Part shown: positions 45,515 to 54,467 of the stretch, piece by piece
Layout of the letters: every line of letters begins with the position of its first letter
Numbering within the stretch: the stretch's first letter is position 1
Origin: Pseudomonas putida
GTDB lineage: Bacteria > Pseudomonadota > Gammaproteobacteria > Pseudomonadales > Pseudomonadaceae
Length of the DNA stretch: 64,000 nt
Assembly: GCF_030159595.1 (NCBI RefSeq)
Contig: NZ_BSKJ01000006.1
Span: 248,001-312,000, forward strand
Direction of reading: 5' to 3'
The notes under the pieces: generated by a model
Database searches by the model: none
Told to the model about the DNA's origin: nothing
What the model saw: only the letters and a program-made list of their open reading frames with translations
Translations under genes and position numbers: made by a program

Positions 45515-46150
45515 TCAGTTCGAAAGGCGCGGCAGCAGCAGATCCTTCAGATCGGTCAGCTTGCCATGGAAGAAGTGTCCGCATTCTGCCACTTTCAGCA
45601 GCTCATGGGGGCGCGACAGGCTGTCGGACCATTCGTAAACCAGCTGCGGCGCGACCACTTCGTCGGCATCGGGCTGCACCACAGTGATCGGGCAGTGCTG
45701 TGGCAGCGGGAATTCGGCCGTCAGGCGCATGACTGCCGGGGCAATCATGAACAAGTGTTGCAGCGTTACCCCGGCGGCTTCCAGGCGGCCGGCCAGGCTG
45801 GTTGCAACGAAACCGCCGAACGAGAAGCCCATGAGTACCAGTGGCAGCTCGGGGTGCCTCGCACGCAGCCAGGCGGCGGCGGCCTCGGCATCGGCCACTT
45901 CGCCGGCCCCCATGTCATGGCTGCCGGCGCTCTGGCCGACGCCACGGTAGTTGAAACGCAGGGTCACATAGCCGGCATCGCGAGCGGTGCGTTGCAGGGT
46001 CGAGACCACCTTGTTGAGCATGGTGCCGCCCTGGACCGGGTTGGGATGGCAGATCAGTACCGCGCCACGGGCGTCGGCCACGTCCAGGTACAAGGCTTCC
46101 AGCTGGCCGCTGGGGCCATCGATGAACAAGGGGGTTTCGCGGACAAGCAA
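45515..46150 (-). CDS. Alpha/beta hydrolase
   Basis: 211 residues. Serine hydrolase of the small dienelactone-hydrolase/YheT-like group: oxyanion segment [19 protein letters not shown], nucleophile elbow GFSFGG, acid residue in VQPDADEVV and histidine in CGHFFHGK. No signal peptide, so cytoplasmic. Substrate unknown. It is 25 nt upstream of trpS on the same strand and probably cotranscribed with it. Confidence 0.88.
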   Translation of the reverse strand: MLVRETPLFIDGPSGQLEALYLDVADARGAVLICHPNPVQGGTMLNKVVSTLQRTARDAGYVTLRFNYRGVGQSAGSHDMGAGEVADAEAAAAWLRARHPELPLVLMGFSFGGFVATSLAGRLEAAGVTLQHLFMIAPAVMRLTAEFPLPQHCPITVVQPDADEVVAPQLVYEWSDSLSRPHELLKVAECGHFFHGKLTDLKDLLLPRLSN

Positions 46151-46285
46151 GGCACTACTCCGTGACCTCGGGAAGGGTCGATTCGTCTAGGTGAGGAATT
46201 CTGTTCTGATTTGCGATCGCTCGCGGTATACAGCGCAGGTCTGAGCCGTTAACGTAAAGCAAAGCCGTTTATAGAGGAAGGACTC

Positions 46286-46723
46286 GTGGAACTCTCGCTC
46301 CTTGTTTGGTTGTTGCCAACCCTGGCCCTGGTCATCGGTGTGGCGGTCGGTTTCATTGTTGCCCGCCTGCTGCCCAACGCGGCGCCGAGCAACACCCAGC
46401 GCCAACTGGATGACATCCAGAAGCGCTTCGACAGCTACCAGAACGAAGTGGTCACCCACTTCAACAGCACCGCCATGCTGGTCAAGAAACTGACCCAGAG
46501 CTACCAGGACGTACAGGATCACCTGGCCGAAGGCGCCAACAGCCTGGCCCTTGATGAAGTCACCCGCCAGCGCCTGCTGGCCGCACTGCATTCCGAAGCG
46601 CCGCAAGGCCCGCGTGACCGCCTGACCCCGCCGAAAGACACTGCCGAAGTGCCGCGCGACTATGCGCCAAAAGCGCCGAACTCGCCGGGCATGCTCGACG
46701 AGAGCTACGGGCTCAAGCGCTGA
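46286..46723 (+). CDS. zapG: Envelope/division protein ZapG (YhcB, DUF1043)
   Basis: 145 residues, GTG start at 46286 with GAGGAAGGA upstream. One N-terminal TM (LLVWLLPTLALVIGVAVGFI) is followed by a cytoplasmic coiled coil (about 30-85) and a Pro-rich tail. YhcB/ZapG in E. coli interacts with divisome and elongasome proteins and affects cell shape. It is followed directly by a strong terminator. Confidence 0.9.
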   Translation: MELSLLVWLLPTLALVIGVAVGFIVARLLPNAAPSNTQRQLDDIQKRFDSYQNEVVTHFNSTAMLVKKLTQSYQDVQDHLAEGANSLALDEVTRQRLLAALHSEAPQGPRDRLTPPKDTAEVPRDYAPKAPNSPGMLDESYGLKR

Positions 46724-46734
46724 ACTGAACATGG

Positions 46735-46758
46735 AAAAGGCCTCGTGAGAGGCCTTTT
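46735..46758 (+). terminator. Intrinsic terminator after zapG
   Basis: 10-bp stem AAAAGGCCTC/GAGGCCTTTT, GTGA loop, six T on the plus strand. It can act for the convergent S74 gene as well. Confidence 0.92.
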
Positions 46759-46789
46759 TTGTGCAACCTGCATTTACCAGGCTCGCTTG

Positions 46790-47176
46790 TTACAGCGCCT
46801 TGGCTTGACTCTTTTCCAGCACGTCGATGCGCTGATTCAGCTCGCGTATCGACTCGATCAACGGCGCCACCACCTTCTGGTAGTCCACAGTTAACAGCTC
46901 ACCCTTTTGATGAACGAGCTCTGGATAAACCGCTTGGACATCTTGAGCCATCAAGCCAATATCTTTTCGCCCCGTTTCTTTCCAGGTGAACGTTACTCCT
47001 TGCAACCTCAGCAATTGCTCAGTAGCTCCCTTCAGGGCCTCGGGAGATGTCTTCAGCCGTGCATCGCTGAAAGGACAGCATGGCTGGCCTACATCACCAC
47101 TGGCCAAAACCGCTCCGCTGGCAGTAACAGATGCGAGAACCAGAGCGATGCGAGAAACTGCATTTTTGAACTTCAT
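46790..47176 (-). CDS. Exported peptidase S74 / endosialidase-type chaperone domain protein
   Basis: 128 residues. The Sec signal peptide MKFKNAVSRIALVLASVTAS continues GAVLA, with likely cleavage after residue 25. Only about 11 residues (SGDVGQPCCPF, with a vicinal Cys pair) separate it from an S74 domain beginning S37-DARLK42, the Ser-Lys pair spaced as in self-cleaving phage tailspike chaperones. Further family marks are GVTFTWKETGRKDIGLMAQD, VQAVYPELV and a C-terminal coiled coil IRELNQRIDVLEKSQ. S74 domains normally follow a large phage or adhesin passenger; here there is almost none. Base composition is clearly more AT-rich than its neighbours, suggesting acquisition. Function unknown. 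Confidence 0.8.
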   Translation of the reverse strand: MKFKNAVSRIALVLASVTASGAVLASGDVGQPCCPFSDARLKTSPEALKGATEQLLRLQGVTFTWKETGRKDIGLMAQDVQAVYPELVHQKGELLTVDYQKVVAPLIESIRELNQRIDVLEKSQAKAL

Positions 47177-47309
47177 GATTATGCCTTCAGGTGATCAACG
47201 GATACGGAGTGTTTTCCGTCTGTACACCCAAACTAAGCTCCCACTTCAACCTCCTCCATGAGAGCATTCTTTAGATACTCGTGAAAAACGACGCAGTTAT
47301 GTAGGAATT

Positions 47310-48518
47310 TTATCGTGCACAAACGGCACAGCGGCTGAGCGCCTGCTCCACATCAGCCAGCAAGTCGTCGATATCCTCTAACCCAACCGAGAGCCGGACC
47401 AGCCCCTCGGAGATACCATGATGCTCGCGCTCTTTAGGTGTATAGCTAGAGTGCGTCATGCTCGCCGGGTGCTGCGCCAACGACTCGGCATCCCCCAAGC
47501 TCACCGCCCGCGCAAACAGCTGTAGCGCATTCATGAAGCGCCGCCCCGCCTCGATACCACCCTTGAGCTCAAAGGCAATCATCCCGCCCGGCTGGCGCAT
47601 CTGCCGCTGGGCCAGTTCGTACTGCGCGAACGACGGCAACCCCGGGTAATGAATCAGCTCCACCTGCGGCTGCCGGGCCAGAAACTCGGCCACCTGCTGG
47701 GCATTGCTGCAATGCCGGTCCATGCGCAGGGCAAGGGTCTTGATTCCGCGCATCAGCAACGCCGCATCGTGTGGCGACAGCACTGCCCCGGTCATGTCTT
47801 TCAGACCTTCAAGGCGAATGCGGTCGACCAACGCCTTGCGCCCCACCACCAAGCCTGCGGTGATGTCGCCATGACCACTGAGGTACTTGGTTGCCGAATG
47901 CACCACCAGGTCCGCCCCTAGCTCAAGTGGCCGTTGCAGGTAAGGCGTGCAGTAGGTGTTGTCGACCACCACCAGCACATCACGCCCACGCGTGGCTTCG
48001 ACGACCGCCGATATATCCACCAGTTGCATATTGGGGTTGGCTGGTGTTTCGAAGTAGATCATTCGCGTTTTACTGTTGATCGCCGCTTTCAGGGCATTAG
48101 CATCGTTAAGGTCGACATGGTGGATCTTGACCCCGAACTCGCCGATACCATGGTGCAGGAACGCGAACGTGCAGCCATACAAGGTGCGCCCGACGATCAG
48201 CTCATCCCCAGGCCGCAGCAGGGTCCAGATGGTCGAAGTAATGGCACCCATCCCCGACGCCAGCGCCAATCCCGCCTCACCGCCCTCCAGCGAGGCCATG
48301 CGTTGCTCCAGCAAGGCCAGGGTGGGGTTGGAGATGCGGCTGTAGAAGTGCCCCGCCTCCTCCCCGGCGAAGCAGGCAGCGCCGTACTCGACGGTCGGGA
48401 AGGCATAGGTAGCGGTCTGGTACACCGGCGGCACCAGGGCACCACCGTGGGAAAGCGGGTCGTAGCCATGGTGAATGGCCCGTGTGGAAAAACCGGTGTT
48501 GTTATGGGAGTCGCGCAT
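47310..48518 (-). CDS. mdeA: L-methionine gamma-lyase MdeA
   Basis: PLP enzyme splitting methionine into methanethiol, 2-oxobutyrate and ammonia. 402 residues, Cys/Met metabolism family. The PLP lysine is K211 in SATKYLSGHGD. TLYGCTF places Cys116 and Tyr114 exactly where the well-studied P. putida enzyme has them; Cys116 separates gamma-lyases from cystathionine enzymes. N-terminal ATRAIHHGYDP-like and C-terminal SHSSYTP blocks are present. Divergent from its regulator mdeR. Confidence 0.95.
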   Translation of the reverse strand: MRDSHNNTGFSTRAIHHGYDPLSHGGALVPPVYQTATYAFPTVEYGAACFAGEEAGHFYSRISNPTLALLEQRMASLEGGEAGLALASGMGAITSTIWTLLRPGDELIVGRTLYGCTFAFLHHGIGEFGVKIHHVDLNDANALKAAINSKTRMIYFETPANPNMQLVDISAVVEATRGRDVLVVVDNTYCTPYLQRPLELGADLVVHSATKYLSGHGDITAGLVVGRKALVDRIRLEGLKDMTGAVLSPHDAALLMRGIKTLALRMDRHCSNAQQVAEFLARQPQVELIHYPGLPSFAQYELAQRQMRQPGGMIAFELKGGIEAGRRFMNALQLFARAVSLGDAESLAQHPASMTHSSYTPKEREHHGISEGLVRLSVGLEDIDDLLADVEQALSRCAVCAR

Positions 48519-48542
48519 GGCAACAGCCTCTTGTGGTTTGCT

Positions 48543-48552
48543 ATAAGCTTAT
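48543..48552. promoter_or_regulatory. Palindrome ATAAGCTTAT near the mdeA start, candidate MdeR operator
   Basis: Perfect 10-bp palindrome 25 bp upstream of the mdeA ATG in the mdeA-mdeR intergenic region. A-T-rich palindromes are typical Lrp-family sites. A second palindrome lies at 48587-48600. Confidence 0.4.
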
Positions 48553-48586
48553 GCCACCGAGCTGCCCGATTTTTTCCAAAGTAGCC

Positions 48587-48600
48587 CACGCATCTGCGTG
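48587..48600. promoter_or_regulatory. Palindrome CACGCA-TC-TGCGTG upstream of mdeR
   Basis: Perfect 6-bp arms with a 2-bp centre, about 45 bp upstream of the mdeR start. Could be a second operator half or part of the divergent promoters. Suggestive only. Confidence 0.35.
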
Positions 48601-48645
48601 CATGCTGGAACAAAAACAATAAATAACGGATCAGGAGGGCAAATT

Positions 48646-49125
48646 ATGCCTTCAAGCCTCGACCGCACCGACCGCGCCCTGCTAGCCGCTCTGCAGGACA
48701 ACGCCCGCCTCACCGTCGCCGAACTCGCCGACCAGGTGGCGCTCACCACCTCGCCCTGCTGGCGCCGGGTCAAGCTGCTGGAAGACAACGGCTACATCAC
48801 CGGCTACCAGGCCATCCTCTCGCCCAAGTCGCTGGGGTTTGGCGTGACCGCGTTCGTCAGCATCATGATGGACTCGCACACCAAGGACATGGCACTGGCG
48901 TTCGAGCAGCGGCTGATGGAAATTCCCGAGATCGTGGCCTGCCACAACATCTCCGGGCGCTATGACTTTTTGCTGGAGATTCTGGCGCGGGACCTGGAGT
49001 CGTTCGGGGAATTCACTCGGGAAGTGCTGCAGCGACTGCCGGGGGTGAAGGAGATCTATTCGAGTTTTTCCTACAAGGCGGTGAAGGAAAGACGGGTGAT
49101 ACCGGTGTCGGAGAAACACATCTGA
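48646..49125 (+). CDS. mdeR: Lrp/AsnC-family regulator MdeR
   Basis: 159 residues from the ATG at 48646, with AGGAGG upstream; in-frame ATG codons further upstream have no such site. N-terminal winged HTH (LDRTDRALLAALQDNARLTV, then ELADQVALTTSPCWRRVKLL) and C-terminal RAM ligand domain (FGVTAFVSIMM, HNISGRYDFLLEI). Its position divergent to methionine gamma-lyase matches the known P. putida mdeR, an activator of mdeA responding to methionine. Confidence 0.93.
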   Translation: MPSSLDRTDRALLAALQDNARLTVAELADQVALTTSPCWRRVKLLEDNGYITGYQAILSPKSLGFGVTAFVSIMMDSHTKDMALAFEQRLMEIPEIVACHNISGRYDFLLEILARDLESFGEFTREVLQRLPGVKEIYSSFSYKAVKERRVIPVSEKHI

Positions 49126-49159
49126 ACGACTTGCGTGGATGGCACGGGCTTCGCCCATG

Positions 49160-49186
49160 TTCGCGGGCAAGCCCGCTCCCACAGGG
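49160..49186. repeat. Single REP element
   Basis: TTCGCGGGCAAGCCCGCTCC followed by CACAGGG, without an inverted partner, between mdeR and the cysNC terminator. Confidence 0.85.
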
Positions 49187-49227
49187 TACGCGCCACACTT
49201 AAGGTTTCTGTTACAAATCGGCCAACA

Positions 49228-49253
49228 AAAAACCCCGCCGAGGCGGGGTTTTT
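49228..49253. terminator. Bidirectional terminator between mdeR and cysNC
   Basis: 12-bp stem AAAAACCCCGCC/GGCGGGGTTTTT with a GA centre and T tracts on both strands. Ends cysNC (minus) and can end mdeR (plus). Confidence 0.92.
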
Positions 49254-49269
49254 CATTACAGGCTTGCGC

Positions 49270-51171
49270 TTAGATCGCGCCGCGCTGACGCAGCACGTCC
49301 AGCACCAGCTTCACACCTTCGTCCACGCTAGTGGACTGGGTGTCGATCACCAGGTCTGCATCCAGCGGCACATCGAACGGGAAGCTTTCACCCGGGATGT
49401 TGTCACCACCGGCCGCGTACAGGCCTTGCGGGTCACGCTCGCGGCAAGCCAGTGGCGAGGCCTGGACGTAAACGGTCACCAGGCGCTCTTTGCCGATCAG
49501 TGCCTTGGCCTGTTCGCGGCCTTCGGCATCCGGGGCCACGAACGCGGCCAGGGTCAGCAGGCCGGCTTCGTTGAACTGGCGCGCCACATGGGCGGCGCGG
49601 CGCCAGTTCTCGGTGCGGCCGGCGCGGTCCTGTGGCAGGCCCTTGTTCAGGTCGTGGCGCAGGTTCTGACCATCGAGCACATACACCGCACGGCCCATGT
49701 CGAACAGCTTGCGCTCCACGGCATAGGCCAGGGTGCTCTTGCCAGCGCCGGACAGGCCGCTGAACAGCACGGTGGCTGGCTGCTGGCCGAAGCGCAGTGC
49801 ACGCTCTTCGGTAGACACATGGGCCTGCTTGCCATGCTGGCCGGTGCTGCCGTGTGGCAGAACAGGCGGAGCGATGATCATGCCGGCGCCAACGGTGCCG
49901 TTGGTCAGGCGGTCGATGACGATGAACGCACCGGTGGTGCGGTTGCTGTCGTAACCGTCCAGGGCGATCGAGGCGTCCAGCGCAACCTTGACGCGGCCGA
50001 TCTCGTTCAGTTGCAGTGCGCTGGCCGCGCCCTGCTCCAGGGTATTCACGTCAACCTTGTGGGTGATGCTGGCAATCGAGCCCGGCACATAGCTGGTGGC
50101 GCGCTTGATGTCGTACTTCTTGCCCGGGAGCATCGGCTCTTCAGCCATCCACACCAGCATGGCATCGAACTGGTCGGTTACCGGCGGAACGTTGTCGGCG
50201 TGCACCAACAGGTCGCCACGGGAGATGTCGATCTCGTCTTCCATGGTCAGGGTCACGGCCTGGCCTGGGCCGGCGTTTTCCAGTTCACCTTCGTAGGTGA
50301 CGATGGACTTGACGCGGCTGCTCTTGCCCGACGGCAGCACGACGATTTCGTCACCCTTGTGCACCACGCCGCTGGCGAGGGTGCCGGCGAAGCCGCGGAA
50401 GTTCAGGTTCGGGCGGTTCACATACTGCACCGGGAAGCGCAGGTCGGTGAAGTTGCGGTCGGCCGACACCTCGACGGTTTCAAGAATTTCCATCAGGGTC
50501 GGGCCGGCGTACCACGGCGAACGCTCACTGTGGTTGACCACGTTGTCGCCCTTGAGCGCCGACATCGGCACGAACTGCAGGCTGCTCGGGGTCAGGTTAA
50601 TGGCCTCGGCAAACTGCAGGTAGTCGGCCTTGATCGACTCGAAAACGCCCTGATCGAAGCCCTTGAGGTCCATCTTGTTGACCGCGACCACGATGTGCTT
50701 GATGCCCAGCAGCGAGGCAATGTAGCTGTGGCGACGGGTCTGGGTCTGCACGCCGTAGCGGGCATCGACCAGGATGATCGCCAGGTCACAGGTGGACGCA
50801 CCGGTGGCCATGTTGCGGGTGTACTGCTCGTGGCCCGGGGTGTCGGCGATGATGAACTTGCGCTTGGCGGTGGAGAAGTAGCGGTAGGCAACATCAATGG
50901 TGATGCCCTGCTCGCGCTCGGCCTGCAGGCCGTCGACCAGCAGTGCCAGGTCGACTTCTTCGCCGGTGGTGCCGACTTTCTTCGAATCACGGGTGATGGC
51001 TTCGAGGTGGTCCTCGTAGATCATCTTCGAGTCGTGCAGCAGGCGCCCGATCAGGGTGCTCTTACCGTCGTCGACGTTGCCGCAGGTCAGGAAGCGCAGC
51101 AGTTCCTTGCGCTCATGCTGGGCCAGGTAGGCGAGGATGTCCTCGCTGATCAGATCAGATTGGTGCGACAT
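49270..51171 (-). CDS. cysNC: Bifunctional sulfate adenylyltransferase subunit 1 / APS kinase CysNC
   Basis: 633 residues. The N-terminal ~430 are the CysN GTPase with G1 [18 protein letters not shown]3 DTPGHEQ and G4 NKMD, which drives APS formation with CysD. The C-terminal ~200 are CysC APS kinase with P-loop [16 protein letters not shown], giving PAPS. The fusion is normal for pseudomonads (E. coli has separate genes). It lies 15 nt after cysD. Confidence 0.96.
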   Translation of the reverse strand: MSHQSDLISEDILAYLAQHERKELLRFLTCGNVDDGKSTLIGRLLHDSKMIYEDHLEAITRDSKKVGTTGEEVDLALLVDGLQAEREQGITIDVAYRYFSTAKRKFIIADTPGHEQYTRNMATGASTCDLAIILVDARYGVQTQTRRHSYIASLLGIKHIVVAVNKMDLKGFDQGVFESIKADYLQFAEAINLTPSSLQFVPMSALKGDNVVNHSERSPWYAGPTLMEILETVEVSADRNFTDLRFPVQYVNRPNLNFRGFAGTLASGVVHKGDEIVVLPSGKSSRVKSIVTYEGELENAGPGQAVTLTMEDEIDISRGDLLVHADNVPPVTDQFDAMLVWMAEEPMLPGKKYDIKRATSYVPGSIASITHKVDVNTLEQGAASALQLNEIGRVKVALDASIALDGYDSNRTTGAFIVIDRLTNGTVGAGMIIAPPVLPHGSTGQHGKQAHVSTEERALRFGQQPATVLFSGLSGAGKSTLAYAVERKLFDMGRAVYVLDGQNLRHDLNKGLPQDRAGRTENWRRAAHVARQFNEAGLLTLAAFVAPDAEGREQAKALIGKERLVTVYVQASPLACRERDPQGLYAAGGDNIPGESFPFDVPLDADLVIDTQSTSVDEGVKLVLDVLRQRGAI

Positions 51172-51186
51172 GGAGTAACCCTGAAA

Positions 51187-52104
51187 TTAGAAGTAGCCTT
51201 GGCGTTTCTTGTCTTCCATGGAACCGGCGCCATCGTGGTCGATGACACGGCCCTGGCGTTCGGACGTACGGGTCAGGAGCATTTCCTGAATGATGTCCGT
51301 CAGGGTCTCGGCTTCCGACTCGACAGCACCCGTCAACGGGTAGCAGCCAAGGGTACGGAAACGCACCTTCTTCTTGACGATGCGCGCTTTCTCTTCATCG
51401 GTGAGATGCTCGAGGATGCGATCGTCGTCGATCATGATCAGGGTGCCGTTCTTCTCGATGACTTCACGCTCGGCGGCGAAGTACAGCGGCACGATCGGGA
51501 TGCCTTCGAGGTAGATGTACTGCCAGATGTCCAGCTCGGTCCAGTTAGACAGCGGGAAGACGCGGATCGACTCGCCCTTGTTGACCTTGCCGTTGTATAC
51601 GTTCCACAGCTCGGGGCGCTGGTTCTTCGGGTCCCAGCGGTGCTTGCTGTCACGGAACGAGTAAACACGCTCCTTGGCCCGCGACTTCTCTTCGTCGCGG
51701 CGCGCGCCACCGAAGGCGGCGTCGAAACCATGCTTGTCCAGCGCCTGTTTCAGGCCCTGGGTCTTCATGATGTCGGTGTGCTTGGAGCTGCCATGGGTGA
51801 ACGGGTTGATGCCCTGCGCCACACCCTCGGGGTTGACGTGGGTGATCAGCTCCAGGCCCATTTCCTCGACCATCTTGTCGCGGAAGCTGTACATCTCCTG
51901 GAATTTCCACTGGGTGTCGACGTGCATCACCGGGAACGGCAGCTTGCCCGGGAAGAAGGCCTTGCGCGCCAGGTGCAGCATCACGGCGGAATCCTTGCCG
52001 ATCGAGTACAGCATCACCGGGTTGTCGAACTCGGCGGCCACCTCGCGGATAATGTGGATGCTTTCCGCCTCCAGCTGTTTCAAGTGCGTCAGTTTGTCGA
52101 CCAT
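51187..52104 (-). CDS. cysD: Sulfate adenylyltransferase subunit 2 CysD
   Basis: Catalytic subunit that activates sulfate to adenosine phosphosulfate. 305 residues, PP-loop ATPase family: [17 protein letters not shown] (the SGGKDS loop variant), [12 protein letters not shown], and [16 protein letters not shown]. First gene of cysD-cysNC. Such operons are normally activated by CysB under sulfur limitation; a specific CysB site could not be singled out in the ~140 nt upstream. Confidence 0.96.
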   Translation of the reverse strand: MVDKLTHLKQLEAESIHIIREVAAEFDNPVMLYSIGKDSAVMLHLARKAFFPGKLPFPVMHVDTQWKFQEMYSFRDKMVEEMGLELITHVNPEGVAQGINPFTHGSSKHTDIMKTQGLKQALDKHGFDAAFGGARRDEEKSRAKERVYSFRDSKHRWDPKNQRPELWNVYNGKVNKGESIRVFPLSNWTELDIWQYIYLEGIPIVPLYFAAEREVIEKNGTLIMIDDDRILEHLTDEEKARIVKKKVRFRTLGCYPLTGAVESEAETLTDIIQEMLLTRTSERQGRVIDHDGAGSMEDKKRQGYF

Positions 52105-52250
52105 GGCTACTCACGAAAAACGATCTTATGGACGGCCTGCGGGCCGTGTTCGAGCGAGCCACTTTATCACAGCGGCTACTTCTATTTAGGCGGCGGACTA
52201 GATCGAAAAGGTCTAACGATATGACTGGGGGTTTGGGCTGGCAGGTCCGG

Positions 52251-52337
52251 CCCTTTCGCGGGTAAACCCGCTCCCACAGGGACCGCGCCAGCCCCGAAGG
52301 CAACGCTGCACCTGTGGGAGCGGGTTTACCCCGCGAA
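52251..52337. repeat. Inverted REP pair upstream of cysD
   Basis: TTCGCGGGTAAACCCGCTCC plus CACAGG at 52255-52280, and the inverted copy at 52311-52337 with one inserted C. Between the cysD promoter region and the Nif3-like gene stop. The rest of the 52105-52353 gap shows only AT-richer DNA likely to hold the cysD promoter. Confidence 0.88.
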
Positions 52338-52353
52338 ACAGGCGACGCCGATC

Positions 52354-53112
52354 TCAGATGGGGTTCGGGCAATCGATAAACAGATGCTCCACGGCAAAGC
52401 GCCGCGCCAGGTAATCGCCCAGTGCCTGCACCCCGTAACGCTCGGTGGCATGGTGCCCGGCCGCGATGAAGCTGACGCCGTTCTCGCGTGCACTGTGGTA
52501 GGTCTGCTCGGATGCCTCACCCGTCAGGTACAGGTCCACCCCGGCGGCAATCGCCGTATCGATGTAACCCTGCCCGCCACCGGTGCACCAGCCAACCCGA
52601 CGGATCATCTCGTCGCCTTCGATCAGCAACGGCTCACGTCCCAGCACCTCCTGCACCCGTCGGGCAAAATCGCGCGCGGTCATCGGTTCGACCAGCGAGC
52701 CGACCAGTCCCACCACCTTGGGGTTCTCCGGGTCCAGCGGCCCTTCGACAGTGATGTCCAGTTGCCGTGCCAACTGCACGTTATTGCCCACGTCCGGGTG
52801 CACATCCAGCGGCAAGTGAAATGCCAGCAGGCTGATATCGTTGTTCAGCAATGTCTTCAGCCGACGCTGGCGGATACCCGTAATGCACGGGTTCTCGCCC
52901 TTCCAGAAGTACCCATGGTGCACCAGCACCAGGTCGGCCTCGGCCTCGACCGCTGCATCCAGCAACGCCTGGCTGGCAGTTACACCGCTGACGATGCGGC
53001 TGACCTGCGGCCGGCCTTCGACCTGCAGGCCGTTGGGGCAATAATCCTGGATCTTCGCGCTGCCCAGGTAGCGTTCGGCTTCTTCAACCAGGGTGTTGAG
53101 AGCGACGGCCAT
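52354..53112 (-). CDS. Nif3-like dinuclear metal-centre hexameric protein
   Basis: 252 residues from ATG 53112 (MAVALNTLVEEAERYLG) with GAGGAG upstream. The NIF3/YbgI family forms toroidal hexamers with two metals per subunit; ligands are seen in LVLVHHGYFWKG, an Asp in FHLPLDVHPDVGN, and ISFIAAGHHATERYG-type C-terminal His/Glu. E. coli YbgI may act as a GTP cyclohydrolase-like enzyme, but the family role is unsettled. Divergent from algW. Confidence 0.92.
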   Translation of the reverse strand: MAVALNTLVEEAERYLGSAKIQDYCPNGLQVEGRPQVSRIVSGVTASQALLDAAVEAEADLVLVHHGYFWKGENPCITGIRQRRLKTLLNNDISLLAFHLPLDVHPDVGNNVQLARQLDITVEGPLDPENPKVVGLVGSLVEPMTARDFARRVQEVLGREPLLIEGDEMIRRVGWCTGGGQGYIDTAIAAGVDLYLTGEASEQTYHSARENGVSFIAAGHHATERYGVQALGDYLARRFAVEHLFIDCPNPI

Positions 53113-53156
53113 GAAAATCTCCTCGAAAACTGCGCTTTTCTCGGGCCCAAGGCCCG

Positions 53157-53162
53157 TATAAT
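53157..53162 (+). promoter_or_regulatory. Candidate -10 element upstream of algW
   Basis: A perfect TATAAT follows the palindrome CGGGCCCAAGGCCCG in the 157-nt gap between the Nif3-like gene and algW. The -35 region is poor, so this is weak support for a promoter. Confidence 0.35.
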
Positions 53163-53269
53163 GCCGGCCATTATGGGCCGTCGCCGGCACTGGGGGAACC
53201 GGTGTATGATCGCGCGCGCTCATGCCCCACTGCGCGGCCACTGGCCCCCGCTCTTTCCAGGATTCGTTC

Positions 53270-54430
53270 ATGTTCAAGGCGTTTCGTTACTTTGGCTGGC
53301 CCCTGCTTACCGGCGTGCTGATCGCCATGCTGATCATCCAGCGCTTCCCGGAATGGGTCGGTCTGCCCAGCCAGGACGTCAACCTGCAACAGGCGCCGCA
53401 AACCACTCGCATCATGCAGGGCCCGGTGTCCTACGCCGACGCGGTGACGCTGGCCGCGCCTGCGGTGGTCAACCTGTACACCACCAAAGTGGTGAACAAG
53501 AGCGCCCACCCCCTGTTCGAAGACCCGCAGTTCCGCCGCTTCTTTGGCGACAACCTGCCCAAGCAGCGCCGCTGGGAGTCGAGCCTGGGCTCGGCAGTGA
53601 TCATGAGCCCCGAGGGCTACCTGCTGACCAATAACCATGTCACCAGTGGCGCCGACCAGATCGTCGTGGCCCTGAAGGATGGTCGCGAGCCCCTGGCCCG
53701 GGTAATCGGCAGCGACCCGGAAACCGACCTGGCGGTGCTGAAGATCGACCTGAAGAGCTTGCCCGCGATCACCATCGGCCGCTCCGACACCATTCACATC
53801 GGCGACGTGTCGCTGGCCATCGGCAACCCGTTCGGCGTCGGTCAGACGGTCACCATGGGTATCATCAGCGCCACTGGCCGCAACCAGCTGGGCCTGAACA
53901 ACTACGAAGACTTCATCCAGACCGACGCTGCGATCAACCCGGGCAACTCGGGCGGCGCGCTGGTCGATGCCAATGGCAACCTGGTCGGCATCAATACCGC
54001 GATCTTCTCCAAGTCGGGCGGTTCGCAGGGCATCGGCTTCGCCATCCCGGTGAAACTGGCGCTGGAGGTGATGAAGTCGATCGTCGAGCACGGCCAGGTG
54101 ATCCGTGGCTGGCTGGGCATCGAAGTACAGCCGCTGAGCCAGGAGCTGGCCGAGTCGTTTGGCATGAAAGACCGCCCAGGGATCGTGGTGGCCGGTATCT
54201 TCCGCGAAGGGCCGGCGGCCAAGGCCGGGTTGCAGCTGGGAGACGTGATCCTGAGCATCAACGGCGAACCGGCCGGTGACGGGCGCAAGTCGATGAACCA
54301 GGTGGCGCGGATCAAGCCCACCGACAAGATCACCATCGAGGTGATGCGCAATGGTGAGCAGTTGAAGCTGATCGCCGAGGTGGGGCTGCGGCCGCCGCCT
54401 GCGCCGGCGGCCAATCCGGAAGAGAAATAA
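53270..54430 (+). CDS. algW: Periplasmic serine protease AlgW (DegS-type)
   Basis: Inner-membrane-anchored HtrA protease that cuts the anti-sigma factor MucA on envelope stress, releasing AlgU. 386 residues from ATG 53270. N-terminal TM anchor (FGWPLLTGVLIAMLII). Catalytic triad: His123 (TNNHV), Asp153 (TDLAVLKID) and Ser227 (NPGNSGGAL). One PDZ domain follows (about 270-375) that recognises misfolded outer-membrane protein tails. Ends with a Pro/Ala-rich tail. Monocistronic, with a hairpin after the stop. Confidence 0.96.
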   Translation: MFKAFRYFGWPLLTGVLIAMLIIQRFPEWVGLPSQDVNLQQAPQTTRIMQGPVSYADAVTLAAPAVVNLYTTKVVNKSAHPLFEDPQFRRFFGDNLPKQRRWESSLGSAVIMSPEGYLLTNNHVTSGADQIVVALKDGREPLARVIGSDPETDLAVLKIDLKSLPAITIGRSDTIHIGDVSLAIGNPFGVGQTVTMGIISATGRNQLGLNNYEDFIQTDAAINPGNSGGALVDANGNLVGINTAIFSKSGGSQGIGFAIPVKLALEVMKSIVEHGQVIRGWLGIEVQPLSQELAESFGMKDRPGIVVAGIFREGPAAKAGLQLGDVILSINGEPAGDGRKSMNQVARIKPTDKITIEVMRNGEQLKLIAEVGLRPPPAPAANPEEK

Positions 54431-54441
54431 AGCGTTGATCT

Positions 54442-54460
54442 GGGGCTGCTTTGCAGCCCC
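54442..54460. terminator. Hairpin between algW and the ABC ATPase gene
   Basis: GGGGCTGCTTTGCAGCCCC between convergent stop codons; sequence identical to 42936-42954. Confidence 0.6.
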
Positions 54461-54467
54461 ATTTGCA

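Noticed and set aside
47233..47259. Eight-codon ORF (MEEVEVGA) upstream of the S74 gene
   Set aside because: Its own start has no ribosome site; the AGGAGG is inside it. Too short to support.
49135..52224. 1029-codon plus-strand frame across cysNC and cysD
   Set aside because: Antisense shadow covering two clear genes, a terminator and a REP; no recognisable motif or ribosome site.
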